Source of the DNA: Gigaspora margarita
Taxonomy: Eukaryota > Glomeromycota > Glomeromycetes > Diversisporales > Gigasporaceae
DNA: 64,000 bases
Direction: 5' to 3'
NCBI GenBank assembly: GCA_009809945.1
Contig: WTPW01000580.1
Span: 124,001 to 188,000 of the forward strand
The position numbers were made by a program, and so were the translations under genes. Position 1 is the first letter of the stretch. Every line of letters begins with the position of its first letter. Of this stretch, positions 12,558 to 23,221 are shown piece after piece. The notes under the pieces were generated by a model. That model did not search any database. It saw only the letters and a program-made list of their open reading frames with translations, and had not been told where the DNA came from.

Positions 12558-14825
12558 ATGGATTCAGAAGAACTTCATGATTATCCTAAAAAACCTGAAA
12601 TTGAATACAGAAATAGATCTAGTGGCACTTACTATTATATGATTATTTCTGAAGGTCATTATCCGGCACAATCTATTCTTGCTAAAACTCAAAAAAAAAA
12701 AAATAATTGTTATAGAATTCCTGATGATTACAAAGTTGTAGTTAGCTGGGGTAAAAAAAACAAAATACGAAATGTAACATGTTCTATTAATTACATGTAT
12801 CACAATATAAATAATAAGGTTCTATTAAAGCCTTGTTTTAAAATTGAATTCGGGATACATACAATTGAGTCATGGAAAAGTGCAACTCATGCGGCAAATT
12901 TATTCGCTCAGGTAAAAAAGTTTTTTTTTTTTAATATATATTTTTTAAAATTTACTATATATTAAAAAGCAATTTTTGAAAAGACTTACAACTCTGAAGG
13001 AACATCAACATTATCAGGGACAATAGTATTTGGATTACAACTCAGATGTGTAGAACAAGTTAGAGATTCTCGCCGTAGATCAAATGTTTTTCGCCCTATT
13101 GAAACTCTCAGTAATTCAGCTAAAAAGTCTCGAATTAAATATATTGGTGAAGGAATTCGTGATTTCATTAATAATGAAACAACATATTTAGATCATAAGG
13201 ATCAATTACAAATAAAGACTCTTACTTTATCAGTTGGCGATCAAGATTGGATAGTAAAATATTCAAAAGATAAAGCTTTAGAACAACAAAAAAGACTGGC
13301 TTATGTTCATGCAATGGATTATAATTATATTTCACGAAATGCTCTTCGTTCAATGGCAAAAATTACAACAGAGTTAGATCGTGAATATATAATTAGTAAT
13401 GAAAAACTTAATCTTGATAACTTAATGCAAGGTATTATACCTCTTTATGTTACAGATATTAATATAAATACTTCAGCACTATCTGTAATAAATAATGAAG
13501 AAATTCACATTGATAATGAGGAAGTAATTCGTGGTATAACTGAGTCAATTGGAAAGGCTGGTTATAGAAGTATCAAAAACATTTTAAAATATATAATTCC
13601 ATTTTACATTGATGAAGGTATATTAGATCCAAATAATCCTTTAATTATGTTGCGAATTTCAGGCGATGGTAGAAATGTGGGGCACCAAGTAAAACATGTT
13701 ATGGTAACATGTTCAATTCTAAATGATATTGATAATTTATGGATACCTGAACGGCATTATACTGTAGCTTTATATCCTGGTATCGAAGACTATCAACTTT
13801 TACAAAAAGCTTTAGCACCATTAATTCAAGACTTACAAGACATTTCTAATAATGGAATTGTTGATGAGTTTAATATGAAATGGACTGTCATATTCTATTT
13901 TTCATCTGATTGGAAATTTCTCGCTTTATGCCTAGGACTAAATGCTGCGAATGCAATATATTTTTGTCCTTACTGTAAATGCTCCAAAAAGGAAATAGGA
14001 TTGTATAATAAACATTGGGACAAAAAAGATATGCATATGCTTCTTAATAATCGTAGTTCTTGTCCTGGACATATTCGACAACCACTCTTTTTTATGATAC
14101 CACTTGAAAATTGGATTCCAGATGAACTTCATATATTGCTTAGAGTTACAGACCGTTTATGGAGTTTGGTATTAGCTGAGATTAATATTGATACGAATGA
14201 AATTAGAAATATAATTGGCNAAGAAATNAAACGAATTAGTATTATTTTTAATTTCTGGCAGGATCATAACTCACGTACATGGAAGTTTACTTCATTATCA
14301 GGAGATAAAAAGCTTAAAATGCTTTGTGAATTTGATCTTACTAAGCTTTTTAGTCAACAAAGAGCTATACTCATTCGACAACTTTGGGATGAATTTTATG
14401 AACTTTATATGTTATTGCTTAATACTAAAACTACTGCAGATGAATTTGAAAACAAGGCAAAAAAATGGATAGAACTATTTTTAACACCAACTTCAGGAAT
14501 ACCTAATTCACCAGGTTTTATTAAAGGACTTTATAAACCATCTGACATAACACCTTACATGCATCTTCTTTGTAATCATATTTCGAATATGATTCAGAAT
14601 CATAGCAAATTAGGTCTTCAAGCGTTTTCATGTGCTCCAGTTGAAAAAAAAAACCATCAACAAACAACATACTTTTTTAATAGGACTTTAAAAGATGGTG
14701 GAAAAAATAAAACTCAATATTCAGCAATTTTAGAAATTTTACAGCATGAGAATAGATTATTATATTACATTAAAAATAGAATACCATTAGCTTTTAAAAA
14801 ACCCAAATATATTCATATGAAGTAG
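12558..14825 (+). CDS. Large transposase-like protein, RNase-H-fold candidate (unassigned family)
   Basis: Two coding blocks: 12558 to about 12911 (starts MDSEELHDYPKKPEIEYRN) and an uninterrupted frame from about 12969 to 14825, separated by an AT-rich intron starting GTAAAAAAG. A canonical GT-AG junction does not restore the frame exactly, so either the acceptor differs or one base is missing. The product is about 730 residues. Visible blocks: MLRISGDGRNVGHQVKHVMV, FYFSSDWKFLALCLGLN, a CPYC knuckle, PDELHILLRVTDRLW, FNFWQDH, LRQLWDEFYELYMLLLNTKT-like helix, LYKPSDITPYMHLLCNH and CAPVEKKNHQQ. From memory similar proteins occur in many copies in Rhizophagus and in some early-branching animals, the pattern expected of a mobile-element protein. 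The SGD and SSD aspartates and the VEKKNH glutamate could be a DDE-type triad (inference). Two N bases fall near 14220. Confidence 0.55.
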
Positions 14826-14906
14826 AAATTATTATTTTATTCTCTAAATAAATTAATAAATATTAATACAGTAATTATTTAATAAAATTTATAAAATAAT
14901 ACTTAA

Positions 14907-15542
14907 TTACCTTTGAATTTGATAGCTAATTGAATCTATCTGAAATTTAATAATAATAAATCCCGTAGAAATGGTATTTTTATGAGCATCAGTTATTGTT
15001 TCAATATGCCATTCTACTTTCATTTCAGGCATTTTTTGAATATCAGATGTCGATGCAACGTATAACATTACATATGCCTTTTGTTCAAATTCATACCATC
15101 GACCACTCCATTCATTGTCTTGCAATATCATTCCCATTGTCGCATCTGCATTCTGACCTTTAAAAAAACATGTATACTTTCTTTTACAAGGTGAGTAACG
15201 TTGAATCCATGACCCAAATATTCCAACAAATTGACTTTCGCTACATGGTATTTTGATTGTTTGTTTTCCTGTTTTTTTAAAATGAAGTGGCAATCGTTTC
15301 TTAATAAAAAATATTAATNTTTCACGAAATTGTTGAATTGCATTTGGAGGTAAATAAGGAATATCGGATGGTGGTATTTTGTAATCATAGTGTTTGAGGG
15401 TTTCATGTTGATAAAGCCCTTTTATACTTTTGAATCGTTTTATTTGACATAAAGTGCATTGGTAAGGCTTAGATACTTTTTGATTTTTGGAACTTTCATT
15501 ATTTGAATTCGTTATTTCAGCAGAAAGTTTTGTCGAATTCAT
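14907..15542 (-). CDS. C2H2 zinc-finger protein, convergent partner of the transposase-like gene
   Basis: A 211-residue intact frame. After a Ser/Asn-rich amino end (residues 1-27) comes one C2H2 finger, YQCTLCQIKRFKSIKGLYQH followed by the second His (about residues 28-52). The remaining ~150 residues have conserved-looking Trp and Cys positions (FVGIFGSWIQRYSPCKRKYT, NEWSGRWYEFEQKAYVMLYV) but match no domain I know. It faces the transposase-like gene tail to tail with an 81-bp gap, which suggests a two-gene cassette; the finger could serve DNA recognition (inference). One N lies near 15319. Confidence 0.5.
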   Translation of the reverse strand: MNSTKLSAEITNSNNESSKNQKVSKPYQCTLCQIKRFKSIKGLYQHETLKHYDYKIPPSDIPYLPPNAIQQFREXLIFFIKKRLPLHFKKTGKQTIKIPCSESQFVGIFGSWIQRYSPCKRKYTCFFKGQNADATMGMILQDNEWSGRWYEFEQKAYVMLYVASTSDIQKMPEMKVEWHIETITDAHKNTISTGFIIIKFQIDSISYQIQR

Positions 15543-15980
15543 AATAACTAAACAATAATTTAAATAGCCATTAAAAAAATAATATACGTATAATTAATCA
15601 ATTAAAAATAATAATTATTTTAAGTCTATCTATTTAATAATAATAATTACATTCGTACGTATAAAGTAAGAGGAATTAATTGTTATATGACTAATGACAA
15701 TCAATAATCTAAATTAAAATATGTGCTGATTAAGCACCTCGCACTGATAAGTGCGTGATTGCCCACTCTAATAATTACGCCATTAATAATTATTTTTTTC
15801 TGAAAAAAGTAATCGGTTCGAGGGTTGGGTAATCGGTTAGACGGTAGTTCTCTTTTGTGTTTTTTTATTTTTGGGGACTTTGCAGTGACGTACAAGTCAA
15901 TTGATTGTCCAACATTTAACAAAGAATTATAATTTTAAGGGGCGTCAATAAAATTTGATCAAATTTTACAGTTTTAGTGA
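15543..15980. other. Non-coding spacer with a small hairpin
   Basis: Upstream flank of the C2H2 gene and downstream flank of the split kinase. It contains a short hairpin, CGCACTGATAAGTGCG (about 15739-15754), and repeated AATAATAATT tracts. A 73-codon minus-strand frame at 15701-15922 is basic and proline-containing but unrecognised and is not called as a gene. I found no tRNA fold. Confidence 0.4.
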
Positions 15981-16822
15981 CTAAAAAAAAGGTCCAAAAA
16001 ACCAAATTAGCCGTAATGATTCAGTTTCTTCATTTTTCAAATCTTTAAAAAAATGATTCAGTGTATTGGCTAATATTTCAGCAGTTGGTCGATTTTGAGG
16101 GTTTGTATCTACGCCAAAGATGGCACCGAAACCTTTTTTGGCGATTCCGAAAGTTTCGGGTTTCGGATTATAGCTTCCGAAACCTTATCTGAAACCCGAA
16201 ACCTCGACCGAAACCCGAAACCTCAACCGAAACCCCGAAACTGCCAAAACATCAATAACTTATTTGTTTATTCTCTCCAAAGTTGGTGCTGATACCCTTT
16301 TGTGCTAAATCCGAAGTTTCGGGCTTCGGATTATAACTTCCGAAACCTTGTCGGAAACTTGAAACCTCACCCGAAACCTCATTCGAATCGAAATCTCACC
16401 TGAACACCATAAACTACCCCAACTTCCATATAAATTGATTGCATTAATGTATTATATATCTCTTTCAATTATGCATCAAATGCACTTATGAATACTATGT
16501 ATCTCTTCAATATACATTAATCGCACTGATGTATATTATATATCTCCTAAAGAATTCAAAGCATCCACCAATTTATTGCATGCGTGCAGTCCTTTTTGTT
16601 GTTATGATTCACAAGTACAACATGAAAGGTATAATTCCGAAGTTTATATTCTACAATCAAGGTTCCTTTTGCGAGCATCAGTTTTTTTTACTTATTACGT
16701 AAAAACTGGGTACAATATCAAGTAATAATAAGTAATTAGTACGTCCATATTGATTAAATAAATTATTGGTATCAAAAGACATAAAATACTTATCAATTCA
16801 TCATTGGCAATTTTTTCTATCG

Positions 16823-16849
16823 NNNNNNNNNNNNNNNNNNNNNNNNNNN
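16823..16849. other. Assembly gap (27 N)
   Basis: A run of N inside the hAT-type element; its true length is unknown, so the element length is approximate. Confidence 0.95.
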
Positions 16850-17179
16850 CCTAGAAATCAGTTGTAATAACGGTATGATATTAAAAATAAAGTTGACTAG
16901 CTTTAAAAAAAACCCCCCGAACAAACCGAGGTAGTGAAAAAAATTGCCAAAAACATAATTTAAAAAAAAAGATCTATATAATATTATAATTTATTCAAAA
17001 ATAATTTTACATTTTGGGTTCATTAAAAATAAGGCAACTTTATAATAAATTTATAAGCTTCAATATTATATTTTTGAGTTTCGGATTATAGGTTTGGGTT
17101 TCGGATTATAGTTTCGGGGTTTCGGGTTTCGGAGTTTCGGTTTTTTTAAAAAAATCCGAAACTAGTTTCGGATTAGAAC

Positions 17180-17433
17180 CAGTGTATAAAATAGCATGAT
17201 AAAAATCCGGATCTACCGTTTTTTATATTGCATATACCGGTATTTTAAAATTGGGCCGGTGCGACAAACGGTGCATGATCCGGAATTTTTTGAAGTAACC
17301 GGTGCGTGCATCTATGTGCCCCCAATGATCTGATGATCATTTTCTACTAATGCAGGCTTTTTTTTTTGAACCGGTATTTTTTTATATAACAGGTGCATGT
17401 ACCGGTAAATTAAAATTTCTATTTTAAACACTG
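17180..17433. mobile_element. Nested 254-bp hAT-type MITE
   Basis: Starts CAGTGTATAAAATAGCA; the right end read in reverse is CAGTGTTTAAAATAGAA. It is flanked on both sides by a perfect 8-bp duplication ATTAGAAC (17172-17179 and 17434-17441), taken from the host element's own TTTCGGATTAGAACC repeat. The interior carries several ACCGGT / CCGGTGC motifs and no coding sequence. It inserted after the surrounding hAT-type element formed. Confidence 0.85.
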
Positions 17434-19584
17434 ATTAGAACCGTTCCGAAACTAGTTTCGGGTAGGTTTCGTTTCGACGCCATGTTTGATCTACGCATTT
17501 TTTCATCATATCTAAAAGAAGTTGAGGAACTTTACATTTAATTTCAGGTCTATAGCCTTGATGAATAATACATGTTACTAGATGCATTCCGCATTGAGCA
17601 TCATGATATGGATAATCGTGATACGGTGGATATCCAGTAAAAACTTCGGACATAATTATTCCGAAAGAATAAATATCTGATTTTTGGGTGTATTCCTTTC
17701 CACATAATACTTCTGGAGCAACAAAGGGAAGCACTCCTAAAATACCTTCAGAACTCGCGTCTTGTGATTCTGACTTGCATAAGCAAAAATCCGTAATATA
17801 AGAATTAAACATATCTTGATTAACAATATTTCCAGTATGAAGATCTTTATGCACTAATTTTGCTTTATGAATTGTATGAAGTCCCTTAGCTATGCAAAAT
17901 AGGTTGGCAATTTTAAAATCCCAATCTAATTCATTATATTTATTTAACAACCTTTTGAGACTTCCTCGCTTTGCATATTGCATAATCATCATGTAATTAC
18001 CATCTTTTGGGTTTTTAGTTATTCCAAAAATCGGAATTACCCAACCTTCTCCACATTTATGTTGATTTTCGACCTAAAATATTAATTAGGATAAATAAGA
18101 CAATTACGCTTTAATAACGAATAAATATAATGCATACTTCTTCTAAAAATTCTCGTTTTATATCTTTTAAATCATCATGACTTTTTAAACAAACATCTAC
18201 TTGCGAATTTCTCTTCCATTCATTCTTATCCAAATCAAATCCTGTGATATATCCGTCAATCCATACTGCATTAAAAATAGTGCTAAACCCTCCTTTATTA
18301 AGATACTTGATATTTGCAAATTTGCTAAAGGGTATCCATTCAATAATGTCTTTAAATTTTGATGCATTAAGTTGTGTCTGTTGAATGAATTGATCAATGT
18401 CATGATTGTCACTTGTCCAATTGCAAAATTTCTTTTCAAATCTTAATTTTAAAAAATAATAAATACGTATATATTAATTAAAAGTACTGTTTAAATTAAA
18501 TTAATTAATATATACCGTCTATCATGGGTTAGCATGTAATAATTATTGCATTAAAGTTAGCATGATTTTAGATTTACTGTAAAAAATTGTTGTAGTACTT
18601 ACTTTCTGTAGTAATATTAGTAAATATATAGCCCATATTATTATTTGGGAATATCTTTTCTGATTTATTGTAAAACTTCTATTGCTGAACTTACCGACTA
18701 CTGTGGTAATATGAGTGATTTAGATAATATTATGTTATAAAAAATCCTGTTACTGTACTTACTAACTAATTTGGTGATACAAGTAGTTTATATATTGTAT
18801 ATTGGTCAATCACGTATTAGAAATTTCACAATTTTTAATTTACTGAAAAAATGTCACTATGCTTACTCGCTAAAATGATATAATCAGTTAGATAACGTTA
18901 TGTTAGTCTGTTTGGAATTATATTAATTTCTTGTTTGCTGCAAAAAATTTTCCCATTCACTTACTTGCTGCAGTGGTGAAGTTGTTTAGTTAATGTTTAT
19001 GTTAATTTGCATTTGAATTATCGTATTTCTGATTTGCTACAAGAATCTTCGTTGCTACCAGTGTTGGAAATCTGTTTTGAAATTTATGTTCTCATGAGAA
19101 CATATTTATTTAATTTAATGTTCTCAAAAATTTTTTTATGTTCTCAAAAAAAAAAATTTTTTTTCTCTCTCTCCCTCTTCTTCTCTCTCTCTTCCTTTTT
19201 CTCTTTCTCTCTCTTTTTCACACTTACTTTTTCATTTTGCAATTATTTTCTTTCTCTTATTCTCACTCTTAACTTATACTTTTAGACTTCTTTTATTTAT
19301 TTTTTAATTTTCATTTTTAATTAATATATTTAAAAAAATTATTAATGGTAAAATAATAAAGAATATAATTTATTTAACTAAAATTTATAAACTAAGCTAA
19401 ATTATTTAAAAAAATAAACTATAATTCATACTTTTTTTTTAAAAAAAAAAACAATTTAATATTTTAAGCCTTTATATAATGTTGGAGATGTTATTGGTTT
19501 AATTCAGCTTGTATAATTGGTTAAGTCTTTAATGTTTTTTTTTTAAATGTTAAAGGTGAGACCAGTCTTTAATGTTTCTTAAAT

Positions 19585-19840
19585 ATTTAAATAAATAAAT
19601 AAATACAGTAAATATAATATATTATTCTTCTTCACTATAGTGAATTTATTAAATTTATAAATTCATAAGATTTTAAATATAAAATTTAAAATATAGCACT
19701 AAAGATTAAAATTTAAATAAATAAATATAGTAAATATAATATATTATTCTTCTTCACTATAGTGAATTTATTGAATTTATAAATTCAAAAAATTTTTAAT
19801 ATAAATTTTAAAATTTAGCCCTAAAGTTTAAAATTATAAT
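19585..19840. repeat. Tandem duplication, two units of about 130 bp
   Basis: The segment TAAATATAATATATTATTC, TTCTTCACTATAGTGAATTT, then TTTATAAATTCA and AAATTTAG is present twice in direct orientation, about 19605-19720 and 19730-19840. The copies differ at few positions. Non-coding, inside the 2.27-kb hAT-type element. Confidence 0.7.
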
Positions 19841-19982
19841 AATTAAAGATTTGCTAAGTAATTTTCTTGTAAAAAATTTATTTTATCATTGCTAAAAATG
19901 ATATTAAATTTTGATTTAATTGGTATTCAATATAATAATCTTATATGTACTAGTATATCAAAGTTTGTACAGTACTAGACAG

Positions 19983-20261
19983 CAGTGTTGTCACGGGATA
20001 GCTTTGGACAATGATTTGGACAATTTTGGACAATTTTGGACAATTTAATAAAGTAAAATTACTTGAAATTTTATTAAGATAACCTATTTTAATTTTAACT
20101 AGATGTTTTTAGCATCTAAAAAAATATATAGTTATATATTTTTTAGTTAGATTTATTAATTATTAAAGCCTGGACAAGCTTTGGACAATCTTGGATGTTT
20201 AGACAATTTTGGACGTGGACAAGCCAAAAAAGGCTGCAGACAGCCAAAACGTACAACACTG
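19983..20261. mobile_element. Nested 279-bp hAT-type MITE
   Basis: Starts CAGTGTTGTCACGG and ends CGTACAACACTG. The flanks are CTAGACAG (19975-19982) and CTAGTCAG (20262-20269), an 8-bp duplication with one mismatch. The interior is dominated by repeats of TTTGGACAATTTTGGACAA in direct and related forms, typical of subterminal transposase-binding repeats (inference). No coding sequence. Confidence 0.8.
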
Positions 20262-20811
20262 CTAGTCAGCATAAGTTATCTACTCTATTTATATAAAACA
20301 CAAATTTTTGATTCTTAAATAATCAATTCAGATTGGCTAATTTTGATGCAATTAATTCTAATTGGTCAATTAAATATGTATTTTTTCTTTTTTTTATATT
20401 AAATGCCAATTTTTAAATCATTACAAACTTTAACTTTAAAACTACTTTAAAACAAAAAGCAATAAAAAATCCTTTGACAGAAATGTAATTTAGCAAAAAA
20501 ATCTATCAATTTGTCAAAGAGTTTTTTGATTTAACTTGTTTTAAAAAAGTTATAATGATTTAAAGTTTTATTGATAAAAGTGGATGCATTTTGCTATCCA
20601 GTACTATAGAATAATATAGCTATGCAACTATATTACACCAAAACTGGGAATGGATAACCCAATAAATTATATTATCCAAAATCTTTTTGTAATTCAAAAA
20701 CACTAAATTGTCTTTTATTTTTTATTTTAACAACTAACAATTAAATATTTATGAACTTAATTAATTAAACTACTATATTAAAAAAATAATTTTTTATTAC
20801 TTTATATATTG

Positions 20812-21182
20812 GATTAATTGTTTTGTAACCGTAGGTTACAGATAAATTTTGTAATTGTAAATAATATTACCAGATAACACATGATCGACAGCATGCAAAA
20901 ATCATGTAATAAATGATCATAGCGAAGTATAATTAAGGTTAGGGTTAGTGTGAGGCTTGGGTGTTATCGAAGGTTATAGTTTTGTTAAAATTTAGCAAGG
21001 AATTTTTTTTGTTAAAACCCAAAAGGTAGTTTCCTAAGCTAAATTTTGAGTTAAAGCAATTTTTGGCAAAACGAATGTTTGTTTTGATTCTTCCCAAATG
21101 TGTAATGTTACACCTGATCTTCGAATTTGATTGGCCTAATTAGATGCGGTTACTGTAACCACAATTACAAATTAATTAGCCC
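20812..21182. mobile_element. Palindromic MITE with TTAGGGTTAG core (copy 1)
   Basis: Imperfect terminal inverted repeat: left GGATTAATTGTTTTGTAACC, right in reverse GGGCTAATTAATTTGTAATT, each followed by a GGTTACAG block. The interior contains GGTTAGGGTTAG near 20938. A related copy lies at about 30785-31024, sharing AATTTGATTGGC and the ACTGTAACCA-type end. No coding sequence; target duplication not resolved. Confidence 0.6.
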
Positions 21183-22340
21183 TTATATATTTACATAGAG
21201 GACATATTTTTCAAACTTAATGTTCTCAAAAAAAATTTAATAGAGAACATCTTAAATTTTGTAAATGTTCTCAAATTAAAAGTGATGTTCTCATGAGAAC
21301 AAGAGAACATAAGATTTCCAACACTGGTTGCTACACTTACAGACTATTGTGGTGAAACAAGTAATTAGATAATTTTATATTGTAAGTTCTGGTTTAATGT
21401 TAAAACTTTTTACTGTAATTACTCGCTATAGTGATATAAGTAATTTAGATAACGTATTTTACTGGTTTGCTGTAAAAATTCTGATATTATACTTACCAAC
21501 TATGTAGTAACATATTAGATAACGTTATGTTAATTGGTATTGGAATTACCATGATTCTGCCATGATTTCTGTTTTAACAAAAAATTCAGTTAATATACTC
21601 ACTTACTAATATGGGGATATAGGTATTGAATTAATGTATGTTAGCAATTTCTTATTTACAGTGAAATTTTACTTTGTGCCTACCCGCTATTGTGGCAACG
21701 TTAGTGATTTAGATAACATTAGCTAGTTTGAAGTAGAATGGTCATGATTTCTGATTCATTGTAAAAAATTCTGTATGTACTTACTCGCTGTAGTGACATG
21801 TAATTTGATACATTATTTTTTAATTTGTATGAATTTTCGTGATTCTGATTTACTGTGAAAAATTCTATTACTATACTTACTCGCTATAATGACAAAAATG
21901 GTTTAGATAAGATTATGTTAATTTGTATTTGAATTATCGTGATTTCTGATGTACTATAAAGATTGTTACTGCACTTACAGACTATTGTGGTGGTATAGAT
22001 AACTTTTGTTAGTTTATATCGAAATAATTTTTTCTATTTATTATGAAAAAAAAACGGTATTGTACTGTACTTACTGACTGTTGATGAAACGTAAGTGTTT
22101 TAGATAAACTATATATTTTTATTGGACTAAACGTTATTTGATAATTCTGTTATTGCACTTACTCGCTAAAGTGATTAGGTAACGTTATGTTAGTTTACAT
22201 TGGAATTATCATGGTTTCTAATTAATTATAAAATTCTTTCATATGCTTACTGACTATTGTTATAATATCAGTGGTTTTATAACATTACATTAATATTAAT
22301 TATTTTATGATAAATTATTGTTGATTTCTAATTTAGGCGA

Positions 22341-22486
22341 CCAATTTAATTTTCTGTTTAACATAAACCCTTATTTTTTAAAATTTTGTGTGAAAAAACA
22401 TCATATTAACCAATCAGTATCACTGTATTTTTATTAATTTGTGTTTTTTTTAATGCCCTGTTATGTTAAACAGAAAATAAATTTGG
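22341..22486. mobile_element. 146-bp MITE inside the satellite
   Basis: Left end CCAATTTAATTTTCTGTTTA and right end in reverse CCAAATTTATTTTCTGTTTA, both continuing ACATAA. It interrupts the satellite rhythm. Target duplication not clear. Confidence 0.65.
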
Positions 22487-23075
22487 AGTGGCATTACTGT
22501 GAATTTCATTGCTATACTTATTTGCTATAGTTGCATAAGTGGTTTAGACAACGTTATGTTAGTATGTGTTCGAATTATCGTGATTTTTGATTTACTTACT
22601 TTCTATAGAATATACATGATTTAAATATCTTAATGTCAATTACTGTTTGATTTCTGACTTCAATAAAAAAAAATTTGGTACTATACTTACTGACTATTGT
22701 GGTGATAAAAGTAATTTAGAGAAAGTTGGTAGTTTGTACAGTAATTATCATAATTTCTGATTTATTGTAACAAATTCTGTTACTGTACTTACTTTCTATA
22801 GCAATATAAATGGTTTAATAACTTCATATTAGTTTGTATTCAGATTATTGTGATTCTGATTTACGGTAAATTTCTGTCACTTACTGACTATTGTGGTGTT
22901 ATTAAGTAGTTTAATAACATTATGTTAGTTGCTATTGAAATACTTATAATTTCTGATTACGCCGAAAATTCTGTACGGTACTTACTCGCTATAGTGATGT
23001 AGTGGGTTATGTAATTAGTATTAGAATTATTGTGATTTCTAAAATAAATTCTATTATTGTACTTCAATGTTGTTA

Positions 23076-23221
23076 CTGCCATACCAAAATTTTGATCGTA
23101 CTTGTACGGTTGAGTTTTAAAATTCTTTTTAGAAAGAGCCAATATTATAATCAGCTCTGTCTAACAAGAATTTTAAAATTCAACCGTACAAATACGCATG
23201 ATCAAAATTTTGGTGCGGCAG
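23076..23221. mobile_element. 146-bp foldback MITE, possibly Tc1/mariner-type
   Basis: Left CTGCCATACCAAAATTTTGA and right in reverse CTGCCGCACCAAAATTTTGA; the pairing continues through GTACGGTTGA and TTTTAAAATTCTT, so most of the element folds back on itself. TA lies on both sides (23074-23075 and 23222-23223), as expected for Tc1/mariner target duplications, though two bases are weak evidence. Confidence 0.65.

Larger units (their letters stand above)
16115..17488. mobile_element. Non-autonomous hAT-type DNA transposon inserted in the kinase gene
   Basis: The element starts CAAAGATGGCACCGAAACC and ends ...GCCATGTTTG; the reverse complement of the right end is CAAACATGGCGTCGAAACG, so the termini are imperfect inverted repeats fitting the hAT rule YARNG. 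Both sides carry the same 8-bp target duplication ATCTACGC (16107-16114 and 17489-17496). Subterminal sequence is rich in GAAACCCGAAACCTC / TTTCGGGTTTCGGATTATAG repeats in both orientations (16131-16400, 17075-17180, 17440-17470). No transposase frame is visible. It contains an assembly gap (16823-16849) and a nested element (17180-17433). Confidence 0.85.
15981..18441 (-). pseudogene. TKL-type protein kinase gene interrupted by a transposon
   Basis: Exon A (18138-18441) encodes NWTSDNHDIDQFIQQTQLNA, then WIPFSKFANIKYLNKGGFST with the glycine loop and VDVCLK with the presumed ATP lysine. After a GTATGC...TTTTAG intron (18074-18137), exon B (18073 downward) gives VENQHKCGEGWVIPIFGITK, MMIMQYAKRGSL, HKDLHTGN (K for R in HRD), TDFCLC (C for G in DFG), a LPFVAPEVL activation-segment end, SDIYSFGIIMSE, and MMKKCVD. 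There the frame enters an inserted element at 17488. The continuation VDTNPQNRPTAEILANTL resumes on the other side of it (16114 down to a TAG at 15981-15983). Upstream exons (Cys-rich motif) are not found; satellite begins right behind the 5' end. HKD and DFC make full activity doubtful even before the insertion. Confidence 0.8.
19059..21326. mobile_element. Non-autonomous hAT-type element, 2.27 kb
   Basis: Starts CAGTGTTGGAAATCT and ends AGATTTCCAACACTG; subterminally both sides have GTTCTCATGAGAACA palindromes. An identical 8-bp duplication GTTGCTAC flanks it (19051-19058 and 21327-21334), lying within the satellite array. The CAGTG terminus fits the hAT consensus. The interior has a CT-rich tract (19165-19260), a direct duplication (19585-19840), a nested MITE (19983-20261) and a palindromic MITE (20812-21182), but no transposase. 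Confidence 0.85.

Noticed and set aside
15701..15922. 73-codon minus-strand frame (VTAKSPKIKKHKRELPS)
   Set aside because: Protein-like composition but no recognised domain, no splice or promoter support, and overlapping a repeat-rich spacer.
19007..19285. 92-codon frame with Phe/Ser-rich tail
   Set aside because: Caused by the CT-rich tract at the left end of the hAT-type element.
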